The position numbers and the translations under genes are program-made. From positions 7,778,020 to 7,842,019 of the forward strand of contig OZ038482.1 of NCBI GenBank assembly GCA_964036315.1: a DNA stretch of 64,000 nucleotides, written 5' to 3'. This DNA is from Acanthosepion esculentum. Taxonomy: Eukaryota > Mollusca > Cephalopoda > Sepiida > Sepiidae. The notes under the pieces are model-generated. The model did not search any database, had not been told where the DNA came from, and saw nothing but the letters and a program-made list of their open reading frames with translations. Of this stretch, positions 34,681 to 45,420 are shown in pieces; position 1 is the first letter of the stretch, and every line of letters begins with the position of its first letter.

Positions 34681-36224
34681 GCATTTTCTTAGTGCCCAGA
34701 CATTCAGAAATAAGACTGATATCAATTCAAGTTTCTGTTTTCTATTCATTAAAAACCAGTGGGCAACAAGGGAATAGAAAATTAATCAAATTTAACTTTC
34801 TTTGCAGCTCTTTAGATCTTTCTTTCGTTTAGAAACTCAAGTCATTAAAATTTTACAAAAAGTATTGCATCGATAGAAATGCATAATTGTTCTAATCAAG
34901 AAAAAACTTTTTTCAGTTTATTTAAACATAAAAAACATTACTTACTCCGAAATTTGCAAATTTCATGTTCATATTCTTACTATAAACTCAGTTCGTACAG
35001 AAGCTGGTATGTAATATTCTAGAACTTTAATTCATTTCAAATTTTATTGACCATTTTTTACTAATATTCAAATTGTTATTGACTAAACTTAGCTTACTTT
35101 TGGCACAATGCCACAAGTATGGAGTCACCAATGAGGATCAATCTCACTACTTGGTAGTAAGAGTCAATCAGATTAGCTCACTATTATTCCATGTTGAATT
35201 GTCTCTAAATATAGAGAAGTCAGTTAGTATTAAACTCATAATTAATGATCCACTTCATGAACTTTAGCCATCTAGAGAGTCAACTTTCCATTAATGAAAC
35301 AAACTTGTAAAATCCAAAATAACAATTAATCACACTTTCCCTCTGGCAATGTTACGAGTTAGATTAATCAAAAGAACTACAGTATGCAAAGTGGTTTTTA
35401 TTCTTAATGTCTATAACTTTTTGCTCTATCAAGTTATCTCCCTTACACTGTCAGCACTAGAGCTATAGCCTTTGTTGCTATTATCATAATTATGATGATA
35501 ATAAAGATGAGGATAATAGTCCATGTGTAAATAATGTATTCATTATGTAATACATTTCATCAAAGTAAATAAAGAAAGAGAACAGTCATCATTGGTCACT
35601 CATTTTCTTATTTTAGGGATTGGATTTTTAGCATATATTGCAGAAAAAGGCACATCACTTTCTATTCCTGGTCTTCAGTAAAGGGACACCAGTGACAAGA
35701 CATTGATCAATGTAATGTTCAAAGAAAGCAGACATGTTACAGGTTTTACCAAAAGGCATTGACCTCAAAATGACAGCAGCAGCAGCAGCCAAACTAGAAT
35801 ATTAACTATTTTACAATTTCCTGAGTCAGAATCAGCTTTCTATCTGGGCTTCAAGAGAAAATTGTAATTATGAAAAATTCTGGCAGAGAGAAGCAAGCAA
35901 ATGCATAAAACAATTAGATTGATTTTTAATATCTACTATAATCTTATATCAAACACCAACTACAATTAATCAAGTACTTAAATAATACACTGTAGACTAA
36001 AGCTAGGCTTACCTATCGGTTGCTTATGCCAATTATTGAATAAATGGAGTATTAGTCACAGTAATTTAAAAAATAAAATGGCAACATGTCATTTGGTTCA
36101 GCACAATGGAAATGTCAGCCACAAGACACTATGAATTTCACAAACCAGACATGTATTTTAAATTTAAAGGGTAAAATGGTTACCCTAATACCTGGAGTTT
36201 AAACCAAGTTGTTTTTTATTATGC
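34681..36224. other. Intron stretch, no gene seen
   Basis: AT-rich intron; a short (CAG)n run at 35778-35793 lies outside any sensible ORF. No exon or repeat body recognised. Confidence 0.45.
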
Positions 36225-36700
36225 TATTGTTGGTTGCTTGATGGTAAGTCACTGTGCCATGGTAGACAATTTTTCTCCCCAGAACTTACACACTTATAAG
36301 TTTACCATTCATCTGTGCAGTAAATATTGCTGCCATATCTGGTTTGGTGCTTTTGTTATGTATCCTACAGATTATGGATAAAATCCAAAGAATCTGCAAT
36401 GTTATCAGCCCTCGCCTGGCATCTCAGCTTCAATTGCTTTCCCACTGGTGTACATAGCTTCCCTATACCTTTTTTATAAAGATTTTATTGTTCTGATGAG
36501 CTGTCCTCTTTGGTACCTTGACTTCATGAATTTAAGCATGTCACTAGATTGGCAGTTAGGTCTCATCATTTTACTGTTGAAATTGCTAAATGTAACCATA
36601 AGTTCTATTCTTCTCTCACACTTCTCACTTGTGGAACTCTCTTCTAGCTTCTTGTAAACTACAATTTTCAAAAATTTAAATGCAGCATCTATCATCATAT
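36225..36700 (+). pseudogene. CR1/Jockey-type LINE, decayed 3' end of ORF2
   Basis: Fragments in several frames match the copy at 25290: FFSPELTHL, YLVWCF, ALAWHLSFNCFP, DELSSLVP, RLAVRSHHFT and LLTCGTLF. Frameshifts and stops are frequent. The last part, from the CTCACTTGTGGAACTCTCTT segment, is the ALWNSLP-type block. Confidence 0.7.
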
Positions 36701-37149
36701 TCTGTCATTTTGAATCCTGTTCTTTTATTATATTTTCTCAAATTCTTTCACACTCAGTAACCACTTGCATCGTTAGTGGCTTTATCACCTTGCTTGGGGT
36801 GAAAAGCACCTTTGCTCTATACCAATTCTTTTTACAAATTTTATCAAAACAACTCTATATTTGTTCAACATCATTTATTTAATAGGATTAATGTTTTGTG
36901 AAAAAAGAAAGTGACTGACATGGTAGAAATAAACGTAGATGATTTGCCTTAAAAGAAGTATGTTCATTTCTTAAAGCTATTGGAAAATCTTGACTAAGAT
37001 TAGTTTAAAGTTGAAGAATGAAGCTAGAAATTAAGCAGATATGCCTCATGCCTATAAATGAAGAACAGAACTAGAAATTCAACAGATATGCCTGAAGTCG
37101 AAAGCTATTGAATAAGATTTTCCATATATTCAATTGTGTGAAGAGTTAC

Positions 37150-37280
37150 AATTGTTGACATTCTGTCAGGCAGAATTACTGGGATGCAAAGTTATCATTA
37201 TTTACATGTGGACTATTGTCCCCATCTTTGTTGTTATTATAACAATCTTCCAGCCTTCATTAGGTATCTGTTGATCAGAG
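37150..37280 (-). mobile_element. SINE-like repeat, family 2, 3' part
   Basis: On the minus strand it shows CTGATCAACAGATACCTAAT, GAAGGCTGGAAG, ACAAAGATGGGGACAATAGT, CCACATGTAAATAATGATAA and a flank ACAGAATGTCAACAATTG. The flank is shared with the plus copy near 38800-38915, so the two are close relatives in opposite orientation. Confidence 0.75.
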
Positions 37281-37889
37281 TGACCTTTTTCCATATATTC
37301 AGTTTGAAAATAAAGAGAAAACCAAAAATATGATTTCAATAAAAACATGAGCTTCTATGCATTTTGCAGAGAATTTCTCAAGACTAATAAATCCAAAAAT
37401 ATTTTCACTTTTTAGATTTGAACTATGACTCTTTCTACTCCACTGAATTCCTGTATTTCTTAGCACTGAAGAAATACACTATTTTGATTAAATAGAGAAA
37501 ATCCTTTATAGTTATCAACAACTTTGGCTTTTCAAATGCAGAATGGATTTTTAGAATTTCAAAGATGAAAATAGAAGGTCTGATGTCAGAAAAGACAATT
37601 ATCAAATAGAGTTGTTTACTAATCAGGATGAAGAATATGCATCCTCCTGAGGGGAAAGAAGAACACTAATGCACAAAAGAAGAAAGCCATCCAAAGTAAT
37701 CAATATCTTCATTAATAAAACAACAACAATAGATTCTATTATTTAAAATGGTTATTTATATTTATATCATCAACAAATAAAATATGAAAAAATTTGTTAT
37801 AGCAATTCTTTAATATTTTTGATGGAAAAAAAGTAAGTCAAAGAAAACAAAAATCAATGACAGACTCAAAACAAAAGTCAATAAATGAA

Positions 37890-38060
37890 GACTAATGTCC
37901 TCATCTTTGTTGTTATTATCACATTTTGGCCATTGTGCCCTCTGGCCTTTAAAAGATGCTTGTTGATCTCAGTAACCTTCAGGGAACATCCCATCTAGTT
38001 CTTATTTAGTACTGCTCAGTTATTGCTTGTCCCATTTCCATGGAACAATAGCTAGTGGCT
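37890..38060 (-). mobile_element. SINE-like repeat, family 2
   Basis: Minus strand: GACAAGCAATAACTGAGCAG, CCCTGAAGGTTACTGAGATC, GGCCAGAGGGCACAATGGCC, AAAATGTGATAATAAC and ACAAAGATGAGGACATTAGT. It is a copy separate from the one at 37150. Confidence 0.75.
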
Positions 38061-38689
38061 TAAAACATTGGTTCATGTATTTGGTGATATTTACAATCAG
38101 ATGACATTTAAGCTAGCTCCTACGGGAAGGGGGGGGGGGCTCTTGACTTTGCCTTCATCACAATAGGTACAGAGGAGTAAACGTGATAGGCAACAATAAA
38201 CTGCAGAAGAACTCAAAATTGATTGCTGCATTTAAGTATTGCATTGCTTTTTAAAAGTTCAATGATAATTCTTCTACCACCACATAAAGACAATTTGATG
38301 TATGTAGGACCTTACTTTCCGTATAAACAATTATTTTATTTCATGGGCGACTTTTGATGGATTTCACAATTCATTTCAATTATTCCCAAATTTACTTACA
38401 AGTTATAAAAATTGCTATCGTACAAAAAAATTTAAATTTAAATCACAGTAATGAAAACTTGGGAATCCAAGATTTCAAGATTGCAGTCCAGACCCAGATG
38501 GGAATGTTTTTAATTTGCTCACAGTGTTGGTCTGATTCTAGACTGGTATGATATATTGGGCTGGCCTCTAGGAGTAAAGTTGAAAAAGTTTGACACAGTG
38601 AAACACTGACATTCACATTTGTTATATAGATGAGTTCAATCCATGGGACAGGTAGTGGAAATTTAGACTCACAGGAAACAGGGTAAGCA

Positions 38690-38915
38690 ATAAATGGGCA
38701 TTATCCCTAGTCACAGTCAACAGAATCAAAACAATCTAACCCTGTAGATTAAATAAAGGTTCATTTGAAATGACCTGAAGGTTACTCTGATCAACAGACA
38801 CCTAATGAAGGCTGGAACAATATCATAATAATAACAAAGATCAAGACAATAGACCACATGTAAATATGATAACTCCTCATCTCAGGAATTCTGTCTGACA
38901 GAATGTCAACAATTG
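38690..38915 (+). mobile_element. SINE-like repeat, family 2
   Basis: GATTAAATAAAGGTTCATTT, GACCTGAAGGTTACTCTGAT, CAACAGACACCTAATGAAGG, ACAAAGATCAAGACAATAGA and CTCCTCATCTCAG follow the family-2 order. The plus orientation pairs it with the minus copies at 37150 and 37890. Confidence 0.75.
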
Positions 38916-38925
38916 TTACTCTTCA

Positions 38926-38928
<3 letters not shown>

Positions 38929-38998
<70 letters not shown>
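38929..38998. repeat. (CT)n(CA)n microsatellite
   Basis: A short CT run followed by about 30 CA units, directly visible. Confidence 0.95.
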
Positions 38999-39002
<4 letters not shown>

Positions 39003-39257
39003 GGTGCAAAATCAAAATTGTCCAATTGTTAGATTAAGCTTTGAACTGTTGTATCTTAGAAATGATTAAAGATATCTTAATGGAATTCTGAGGTTTTTAT
39101 ACCACTATTCAACACTACTTTGGGCAATAAGTATGCATAATTATTCTCCAAGCTTAACAGAAAAATGATGAAATTGATCATAAATGAAAATGACATGTCC
39201 ATCATTAATTGATCATAGCTAAGGATCAGAAGAAGCTCATGAAGGATTGAAATTAAG

Positions 39258-39310
<53 letters not shown>
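39258..39310. repeat. (CA)n(TA)n microsatellite
   Basis: About 20 CA units then a TA run. It truncates the Tc1-like remnant on the minus strand. Confidence 0.9.
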
Positions 39311-39314
39311 TATT

Positions 39315-39716
39315 CCAGAATCATTTTCCAACTTGATCTTCACCCTCTCTAATCTAACTTTCTGTTCTGGAGTAACGAGGTCTCTCACAAGTTTCACATA
39401 CAATTTCATTTTTAAGTGTTTTCTTTTCATTGCTTTTTGGACTGTCATAGGTGAAACTCCTCACACATGCCAAATGTCTTATAGATTGAGTTGGATCTTT
39501 TCTAATTGATCTCTTTAGCTCTAAATTGAAATGATGATTTCTCTTCCTGTTGTGACCTCCTGATCCAGTATTTCTCTCTACTGTTCCCTCTTTTTTAAAC
39601 TTATTCACCATCTTCTTGATGATTCTTGAATGGATTTTGAAGATGGAAGCCAGAGTCTGAATGTTGGTACTATTACTGAAGGCCTGAATGATCTTTTTCC
39701 TCTCCCCATTGCTCAT
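39315..39716 (-). pseudogene. Tc1-like transposase, N-terminal half
   Basis: Starting at the ATG at 39716 the protein reads MSNGERKKIIQAF, then a paired helix-turn-helix: LASIFKIHSRIIKKMVNKFK, KEGTVERNTGSGG, ELKRSIRKDPTQSIRHLA. The frame then shifts near 39440 into MTVQKAMK and VRDLVTPEQKVRLERVK. The order, with a GTV.R..GSG linker between the two DNA-binding halves, fits Tc1-like transposases. The catalytic DDE part is absent; a (CA)n(TA)n array lies where it should begin. Confidence 0.8.
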
Positions 39717-39972
39717 TTAGTGGGACTGTTACAAAATGACTTTAACCTGTTCTCTTTCTAGCTGAATAACTCAAAAGGTTTTTTAGTGATTCTTACAAAA
39801 AAATGGTGAGTACAAAAAATTATATATATACTAGCAGGCATACCCAACGTTGCTCAGAAGATTTATGAATAATAGTTTGATATTTTTCAGCCATCTATAC
39901 ATATAAAAAGCAGTTTGTGTGTGTGTGTGTTCAACTAAAACTAAAAAACTAAAGTAATTAATGATAAAGCAA

Positions 39973-39973
<1 letters not shown>

Positions 39974-40016
<43 letters not shown>
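39974..40016. repeat. (TA)n microsatellite
   Basis: About 20 TA units, directly visible. Confidence 0.9.
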
Positions 40017-40019
<3 letters not shown>

Positions 40020-40286
40020 ACACACTCATTATCACCCAAGCCAGTTTTTTGTAAAAAAAATTAGGATTACCTTACATTTTTACTTTTTAATTTTGCTAAT
40101 ACTTTCAAAATGTATGTATTTTTTAAAGTTCTATGCACTTGAATTTATTTTCATATCTATAGTAAATAAAAGCATAACTTTAAAAAAATGAATATTAAAA
40201 CAACAAAGTAAATTTAAATGAAAAAGATTTTAAATACACATACAAATTTGACAAAATGTTTAATATTTATTTATTCAAATATTTGA

Positions 40287-40287
<1 letters not shown>

Positions 40288-40353
<66 letters not shown>
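40288..40353. repeat. (TG)n microsatellite
   Basis: About 32 TG units, one of the longest arrays here. A related GGCTAAAACTAAAAGACTAC segment follows and echoes 39933-39960. Confidence 0.95.
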
Positions 40354-40354
<1 letters not shown>

Positions 40355-42069
40355 CTAAAACTAAAAGACTACAATAATTAATGTGTGTCTGTGTGTGTAT
40401 TATTGACTTATTAATATTTTTTGGTCATGCTATGGAAAATAATTTTTTTTATTCAAACTCAAAAAAAAAAAAAATTATTTTTTTTTGGTTTGTAACTAAA
40501 ATAAAAAGTAAATAATTTTTAATTAAGTTTTATCAAACCAAAAAACTATAGCAAGTTTTATTTCTTCAAAAATTAATTTAAATATAGTTAAATTCATAAA
40601 ACAAATATTCAATACAACTAATATTGACCATAAGTAATGTCTGCCTCTGCTAATTTTTAATTAACTAAAGTTTTCTTTTCAAATACAAATATAACTCAAA
40701 ATTTAAACAATCACTTTTCAAAACTAAATTCACAATGTATATTGCTTCTACTTGCTTTCAAAATAGTAATTAAATTCATTTACAGAGAAATGTTTGCTTC
40801 TTTATTGTAAAATCTAAATTCCCTCTAAAATAAATGGTAACTAGTTATTTTCCAAAAAAGTAAGGCTTGCTATAGTTTTGCTTGAAAAATGATTAAATTA
40901 AATGTTTAAATATATCTTTATTTAAGTTTATTTACTGTTTTATTAATAATAATTTGAAAAAAGGTGAATGATCTTTTATCTAAGTTTGATTTGTTTGAAA
41001 ACAACATTAACAGATTATTTATGTTAGTATTCAAATCGAAAAATAGTGTCTTTTTGAATAAAAATATGGGGATGTTCAGCCCCCTAAGCCACCATCTCCC
41101 ACACAAGCATAGTATTGTTAGTGTGGTATTTTCCTAAATTTAGTTATTTTGTAAGAAATCAAGAAAAAAAAACAAAAAAAACTAAAGTTTACTTTTTAAA
41201 GATCGAATAAAAAATAATTTTCCATAAGATGGCCGAACATTATCAATAAATTGTCAATAATAAACTATTATTCAGAGATCTTCCTGCTAGTTATTAATAA
41301 AAAAGTAAATAAACTTGAAAGATATATTTTAAACATATTTAATTTAATCATTTTTTCAAGTAAAAACTCTAGCAAGTCTTACTTCCATGAAAAATAATTA
41401 TTTATTTTGGAGGGGAACTTAGATTATTTTTTTTAAGTAAATAATTTTACTTTTAAACATTAATTACTAACAATTTTGAAAGAGAGTAAAAGCAAGATAC
41501 ATTGAGAATTTAGTTTTGAAAAGTGATTATGTTGAAATTTCAAGTTATATTTGTATTTGAAAAGAAAAGAAAAAACTTTAAATGAAAATTAGCAGAGACA
41601 GACATGACTTACGGCCAACCAACATTAGTAGTGTTGAATATTTGTTTTATGAATTTTATTGAAATTAATGTTAAAAGAAATAAGACTCTCTATAGTTTTT
41701 TGCTTTAATAAAACTTAATTGAAAATTATATATATATTTACATATTCACACACACACACACTTACATATGTGCGCGCGCACACACACAACTGCAGTTGTG
41801 TGTGTATGTGATGAGATATGACTGTTTTTAAACAATATGTAAAAATCGCTACACAACTGCAATCGTCTTTCGATGCATAATAATGCATTTCCTCATTGTA
41901 AATTACTGGCGAGTGCTACCTCAAATTATATATATATATATATATATTTATTCCCTTCTGTCTTCGCACATCATTTTTCTACTCTTGCTTTACCCCTTTC
42001 CTCCCATTAAATTTCCTACCAACATCAAAAGTATATAAATGGTGTGTTTGTCTATATTTCTGAGATGAG

Positions 42070-42384
42070 GTATTATGTACATTATTTACATTATTCGGAC
42101 TATTGTCCTCATCTTTGTGGCCATATTTATTACAACATTTCGGCCATTGTATGCTCCGGCCTTCTTCAGGTGGTTGGAATGTCGAACTGAACCCTTTATT
42201 TCACTCACTGGGGTAGACTGTTCTAGTTCCACATGCCATGTTTAATTGATGTCAGTTATCAGTTATCTCCTGTTAATTCCCCTCTCCAAGTTCTCCACTG
42301 CCTTAACCGGGTATTGAATTCACACTCTTTGGGCCCTGTCACTGGATCTAACTAATGCCTTTATCCACTGTACCATATGGCACA
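42070..42384 (-). mobile_element. SINE-like repeat, family 2, full length with tRNA-like head
   Basis: The minus strand starts near CATATGGTACAGTGGATAAA (A-box region), then GAGTGTGAATTCAATACCCG (weak B box), GAGAACTTGGAGAGGGGAAT and ACTAGAACAGTCTACCCCAG. Next are TAAAGGGTTCAGTTCGACAT, CCACCTGAAGAAGGCCGGAG, GCCGAAATGTTGTAATAAAT, ACAAAGATGAGGACAATAGT and CCGAATAATGTAAATAATG. At about 315 bp it is the best full copy. Its head overlaps the head of the inverted copy at 42369. Confidence 0.8.
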
Positions 42385-42545
42385 GTGGATAAAGGCAACA
42401 GTCTACCCCAGTGAGCAAAATAAAGGGTTCAGTTCGACATTCCAACCACCTGAAGAAAGCCGGAGCGTACAACGGCTGAAACATTGTAATAAATATGGCA
42501 ACAAAGATGAGGACAATAGTCCGAATAATGTAAATAATATAAAGG
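42369..42545 (+). mobile_element. SINE-like repeat, family 2, internally deleted, inverted to its neighbour
   Basis: ATATGGCACAGTGGATAAAG is joined directly to CAACAGTCTACCCCAGTGAG, so about 135 bases of the middle are missing. The remaining tail matches the copy at 42070 in inverted orientation with few mismatches. Together they form a near-palindrome with arms of about 140 bases. Confidence 0.8.
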
Positions 42546-42918
42546 GTGTGATAGAAAAACAATTGACCTTTTCACTGTCTGAGGAAGCCTTCATTGGTAG
42601 AAACCATGATAGCAGAAAAGGTTAGTGTTTGTAATATTTCTGATCTTAACGAGCTATACACTTTTGATTTTTTGAATTGTGTATTGAGCAATTTTTAAAT
42701 ATAACCATTTCCTAGACAAGGTAAACCTTATCTGTAAAAACGGTTTTATTTTGTGTGTGCATGGATGAAAATTAGCAAAAGGATCAGAAGAGCCAGAATC
42801 TTCTTGAATAATAATATAAATATTAAAGAATTCTGATAAAATCTATAATTAACAGAATGATTAATGATTTGTGTATAAAATGTAAAGCAAAAAAAGATAA
42901 AAGAAAAGAGATACTTAC

Positions 42919-42954
42919 ATAATTTGATTTGAGAGGATGTTAATTCAGTTCTTT
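42919..42954 (-). CDS. TMEM65: TMEM65 internal microexon (36 nt)
   Basis: The acceptor is TTTCAG just above 42954 and the donor is GTAAGT from 42918. The exon starts with two bases of a split codon, reads RTELTSSQIKL, and ends with one base. That base joins the next exon to give LLFVHNALPF. The human protein has a proline-rich stretch ending QLRYVFIHNAIPF at this point, so both length and phase agree. The segment lies just before the first membrane helix. At 36 nt it is easy to miss by automated annotation. It is the most 5' exon I can place; the preceding exon must end in phase 1. Confidence 0.85.
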
Positions 42955-43240
42955 CTGAAAAATCGAGAAAAAAATGAATGAGCTAAAATATTCATAATGA
43001 TATTTTATGTACAGTCAAAAAAATAATTTATTCTATAGTAAAAACACTACTCAGTTTATAATTAAAGCCTTAAAAAAATAAAATCCAAAAAGAAAATGGA
43101 TCAAATGCCATCAGCTAAGAAATGAAGAAGCAAAAAGAGAATTCCTGTGTGAACAAAAATAATTTTTAAAAAAATAAATAAATAAATAAAAGAGTGCCAT
43201 GTGGCATAGACCAACAGGAGTTACCTCACTTGATGACGGT

Positions 43241-43432
43241 TGTGGAATGAACTCTTCTTTTGTGTTTTGTATGTAAATGGACATACATTTTTATAAATTC
43301 TGCTGTAGTTTGGGGAGGGGAATTATGTGGAGAGACACCTATAATGTCCTTTTGCTCAGTTTCTTTTGTTGAATAAAGCCTTACTTAAAGTTATTGTCAT
43401 CTCATCTTAGAATTACTTTTAAATTCATAGCA
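43241..43432 (+). repeat. 5' LTR
   Basis: 192 bp, TGTGGAATGA to TTCATAGCA. It contains TTTGGGGAGGGGAATTATG and the polyadenylation signal GAATAAAGCC. It is about 20 bp shorter than the 3' LTR owing to an indel near the start. Confidence 0.88.
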
Positions 43433-43619
43433 ATTTATTCAAAAGAGGGAAAAATTTAACATGTTTAAAATACTGAAGCGATATCAACTGGACCTAGATC
43501 ACAATACCCCTAATGTTTCTCAGGACTGGAAGCATTGAAAAAAGAACATTTGAAAATTTTATTCTGGAATGTGGGGGGGGGGTGAAAGAAGCACTAGACA
43601 AGTTCTGATCTCTGATAAA

Positions 43620-44260
43620 TTGTGTTTCATCTGGAGTGTATGAGTACATCAAAAATTGTACAAATTATGAGCAAGCTGTCCAAATATTGGACCAACTATA
43701 TATCAAGACACCTAATGAGATCTCTGCTAGGCATCAGCTTCTGACCAAACGCCAAAAGAGTCCCTTGAGAATTTTCTTCAGGATCTCAGAAATCTCAGTA
43801 AAGAGTGCCACTATAAAAAAGTCACAGCTGAACAATACAGAGAAGAGCAAATCAGAGATGCCTTTATAAGTGGGATTTCATCCAATTATATTAGGCAGTG
43901 GTTGCTGGAAAATTCAACCTTGGATCTATCGTTGGCCTTCAATCAAGCATGTGCACTTGATCTCACCTAAAGAAATTTGCAACTTTACTCCCCTACAAAC
44001 ACTTCATTGGTCCCAGGTGTAGTAGCCACTGTTGGTGGCAAGAGTGAGTGTTCAGAAGAGAACCCCACAGCTTTATAACTGCCAAAAGGATCTTAACAGA
44101 AAAATATGCCAATTTTGTGGTAACGCAGCTCATAATCGGAAAGTCTATTCTGCTTGTAGTGATATATGTCATAATTGTAGGAAAAATGGACACTTTTCAA
44201 AAGTTTGCCATTCTAAGACAGAGTCATCTGGAATAATAGCCATGATGTTTAATTTTTAAT
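43620..44260 (+). pseudogene. Ty3/gypsy Gag remnant with zinc knuckle
   Basis: Early frames give YEYIKNCTNYEQAVQILDQL, YIKTPNEISARHQLLTKRQ, then DAFISGISSNYIRQWLLEN, all capsid-like features of metazoan Gag. At about 44098-44215 comes CQFCGNAAHN, then CHNCRKNGHFSKVC, a C-x2-C-x4-H-x4-C zinc knuckle that binds RNA. Frameshifts near 43775 and 43970 separate the pieces. Confidence 0.85.
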
Positions 44261-44319
44261 ATAGTTTGTGTGTAATCTCAGATATCTATCCCCAAACTCT
44301 CTCATACAACTACAATGAT

Positions 44320-45420
44320 CACCATAAAGGGCAGACAGTTTATGGATCTTATAGACTCTTGTAGTGCAGAAAACTTTAGTGAAGACACATTCAACCTATT
44401 AAGCCTGAAACTCCACTTCTGTACAAAACGTGTCTATGGCTCTTAAAACTATGGAAGCCAACTATAATGGTGTTTGCATTACCGATGTAGAAGTAGGCAG
44501 CAGGAAATACAAAAAAATGAAATCCAGGATTTTGGACAACCTGTGTGTGACAGTAATTCTCAGATATGAGTTTCAGAAGCTACACAAAAAAGTAATCTTC
44601 AATTATGATGGAAACAAAGACAATTTAAGAGTTGGTGGGGAAAAATGCACAGTGTCCTTGCTATGGTTAAGGTAAATACACCCTCATTATTTTCCAGTAT
44701 ACCTGTGAATGTCCGACCTGTTGCTACCAAATTGTGGTATTTTGGTAGAGATGATCAGGTGTTCATTGAGAAGAAAATTTCCCAGTTACTCTCAGATAAC
44801 ATCAGTGAACCATGGAGAACCCAGTTGGTTGTTGTAAAGGACCTTTTACCAATAAGCGCAATAAACCGCTCTGTGTAGATTATCCTCAAACAGTTAATCT
44901 ATATACACACATTTGGATGCCTACCCTGTGCCTCATATTGATGATACGATAAACAATCTGGCAAGGTACAAAGTATTTTCAACTTTTGACCTGAAGAGTG
45001 CCTACCATCAGATCCAGATAATTGAGGCAGATAAAAGATTTACTGCCTTTGAGGCCAATGGGAAGCTATACCAGTTTTGTAGGTTGCCCTTTGGTGTAAC
45101 CAATGGGGTCTCTGTTTCAAAGGACAATGGACAAATTTGTTGAAAAAGAGAACCTTACAGATACATATCCTTATGTAGACAAAATCACCATTGGTGGTTA
45201 TGATCAAAAACACCATGATCAGAATTGTCAGAGATACCAAGTGGCACAAAAATAGGGTCTTATACTAAATGAATCAAAGTCCTTAATATCTTCATCATCT
45301 ATTAAAATTCTCGGGTATGATGTAAGCCATAATACTATTAAGCCAGATCCTGACTGCCTGCGCCCACTCCAGGTGTTGCCACCCACACTGGATACAGTCT
45401 CACTGAAGTGGAACTTGGGT
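44320..45420 (+). pseudogene. Ty3/gypsy protease and reverse transcriptase remnant
   Basis: The protease site reads LIDSCSAENFSED, where the family has D-S/T-G, so the active-site glycine is lost. The reverse transcriptase starts at about 44690: NVRPVATKLWYFGRDDQVFI, EKKISQLLSDNISEPWRTQL, then DAYPVPHIDDTINNLARYKV, FSTFDLKSAYHQIQI and LYQFCRLPFGVTNGV. The usual Y-x-D-D/N box reads YVDK at about 45172. A frameshift near 45115 and several stops follow. It would be inactive. Confidence 0.88.

Larger units (their letters stand above)
39830..41726. repeat. Complex interspersed repeat with 430-bp inverted arms
   Basis: The left unit begins ACTAGCAGGCATACCCAACG (39830); a related ACTAGCAGG..GAATAATAGTTT lies inverted from 41291. 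The arms 40513-40952 and 41286-41726 are reverse complements with many small differences. Shared blocks include TTCATAAAACAAATATTCAA, CTTTTCAAATACAAATATAA and ATCACTTTTCAAAACTAAAT. The loop holds GGGGATGTTCAGCCCCCTAA. No transposase ORF is seen. A non-autonomous foldback DNA element, or two nested inverted copies of one repeat, would explain it. Confidence 0.75.
1308..42954 (-). other. TMEM65: TMEM65 gene, 3' five exons (partial gene)
   Basis: Transmembrane protein 65 is an inner mitochondrial membrane protein. In vertebrates it is linked to mitochondrial sodium-dependent calcium efflux and to heart-muscle integrity (established knowledge, not visible here). Five minus-strand exons, each flanked by AG and GT, join without a frame break into about 143 residues. 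These match the family in order: QIKLLFVHNALPF, VGFGFLDN, LGISTMAAAGLGN, the LTAQQVDMPKTRW linker, then CLLGMFPLLFF and a charged tail. Intron lengths from 5' to 3' are about 12.7, 18.4, 6.3 and 3.8 kb. From memory human TMEM65 is about 240 residues, so roughly 95 N-terminal residues (targeting peptide and first soluble part) are missing. I found no convincing upstream exon in 42955-64000. The matched exons contain no stop or frameshift, so this looks like a live gene. Confidence 0.93.

Noticed and set aside
34467..34832. 121-codon plus ORF as a gene
   Set aside because: Its start matches a mariner transposase piece and the rest is unrelated; a transposon relic.
43187..43240. Donor-like site (GTAACT) before the 5' LTR as the missing TMEM65 exon
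   Set aside because: The preceding minus-strand frame does not resemble the TMEM65 N-terminus and the phase does not fit.
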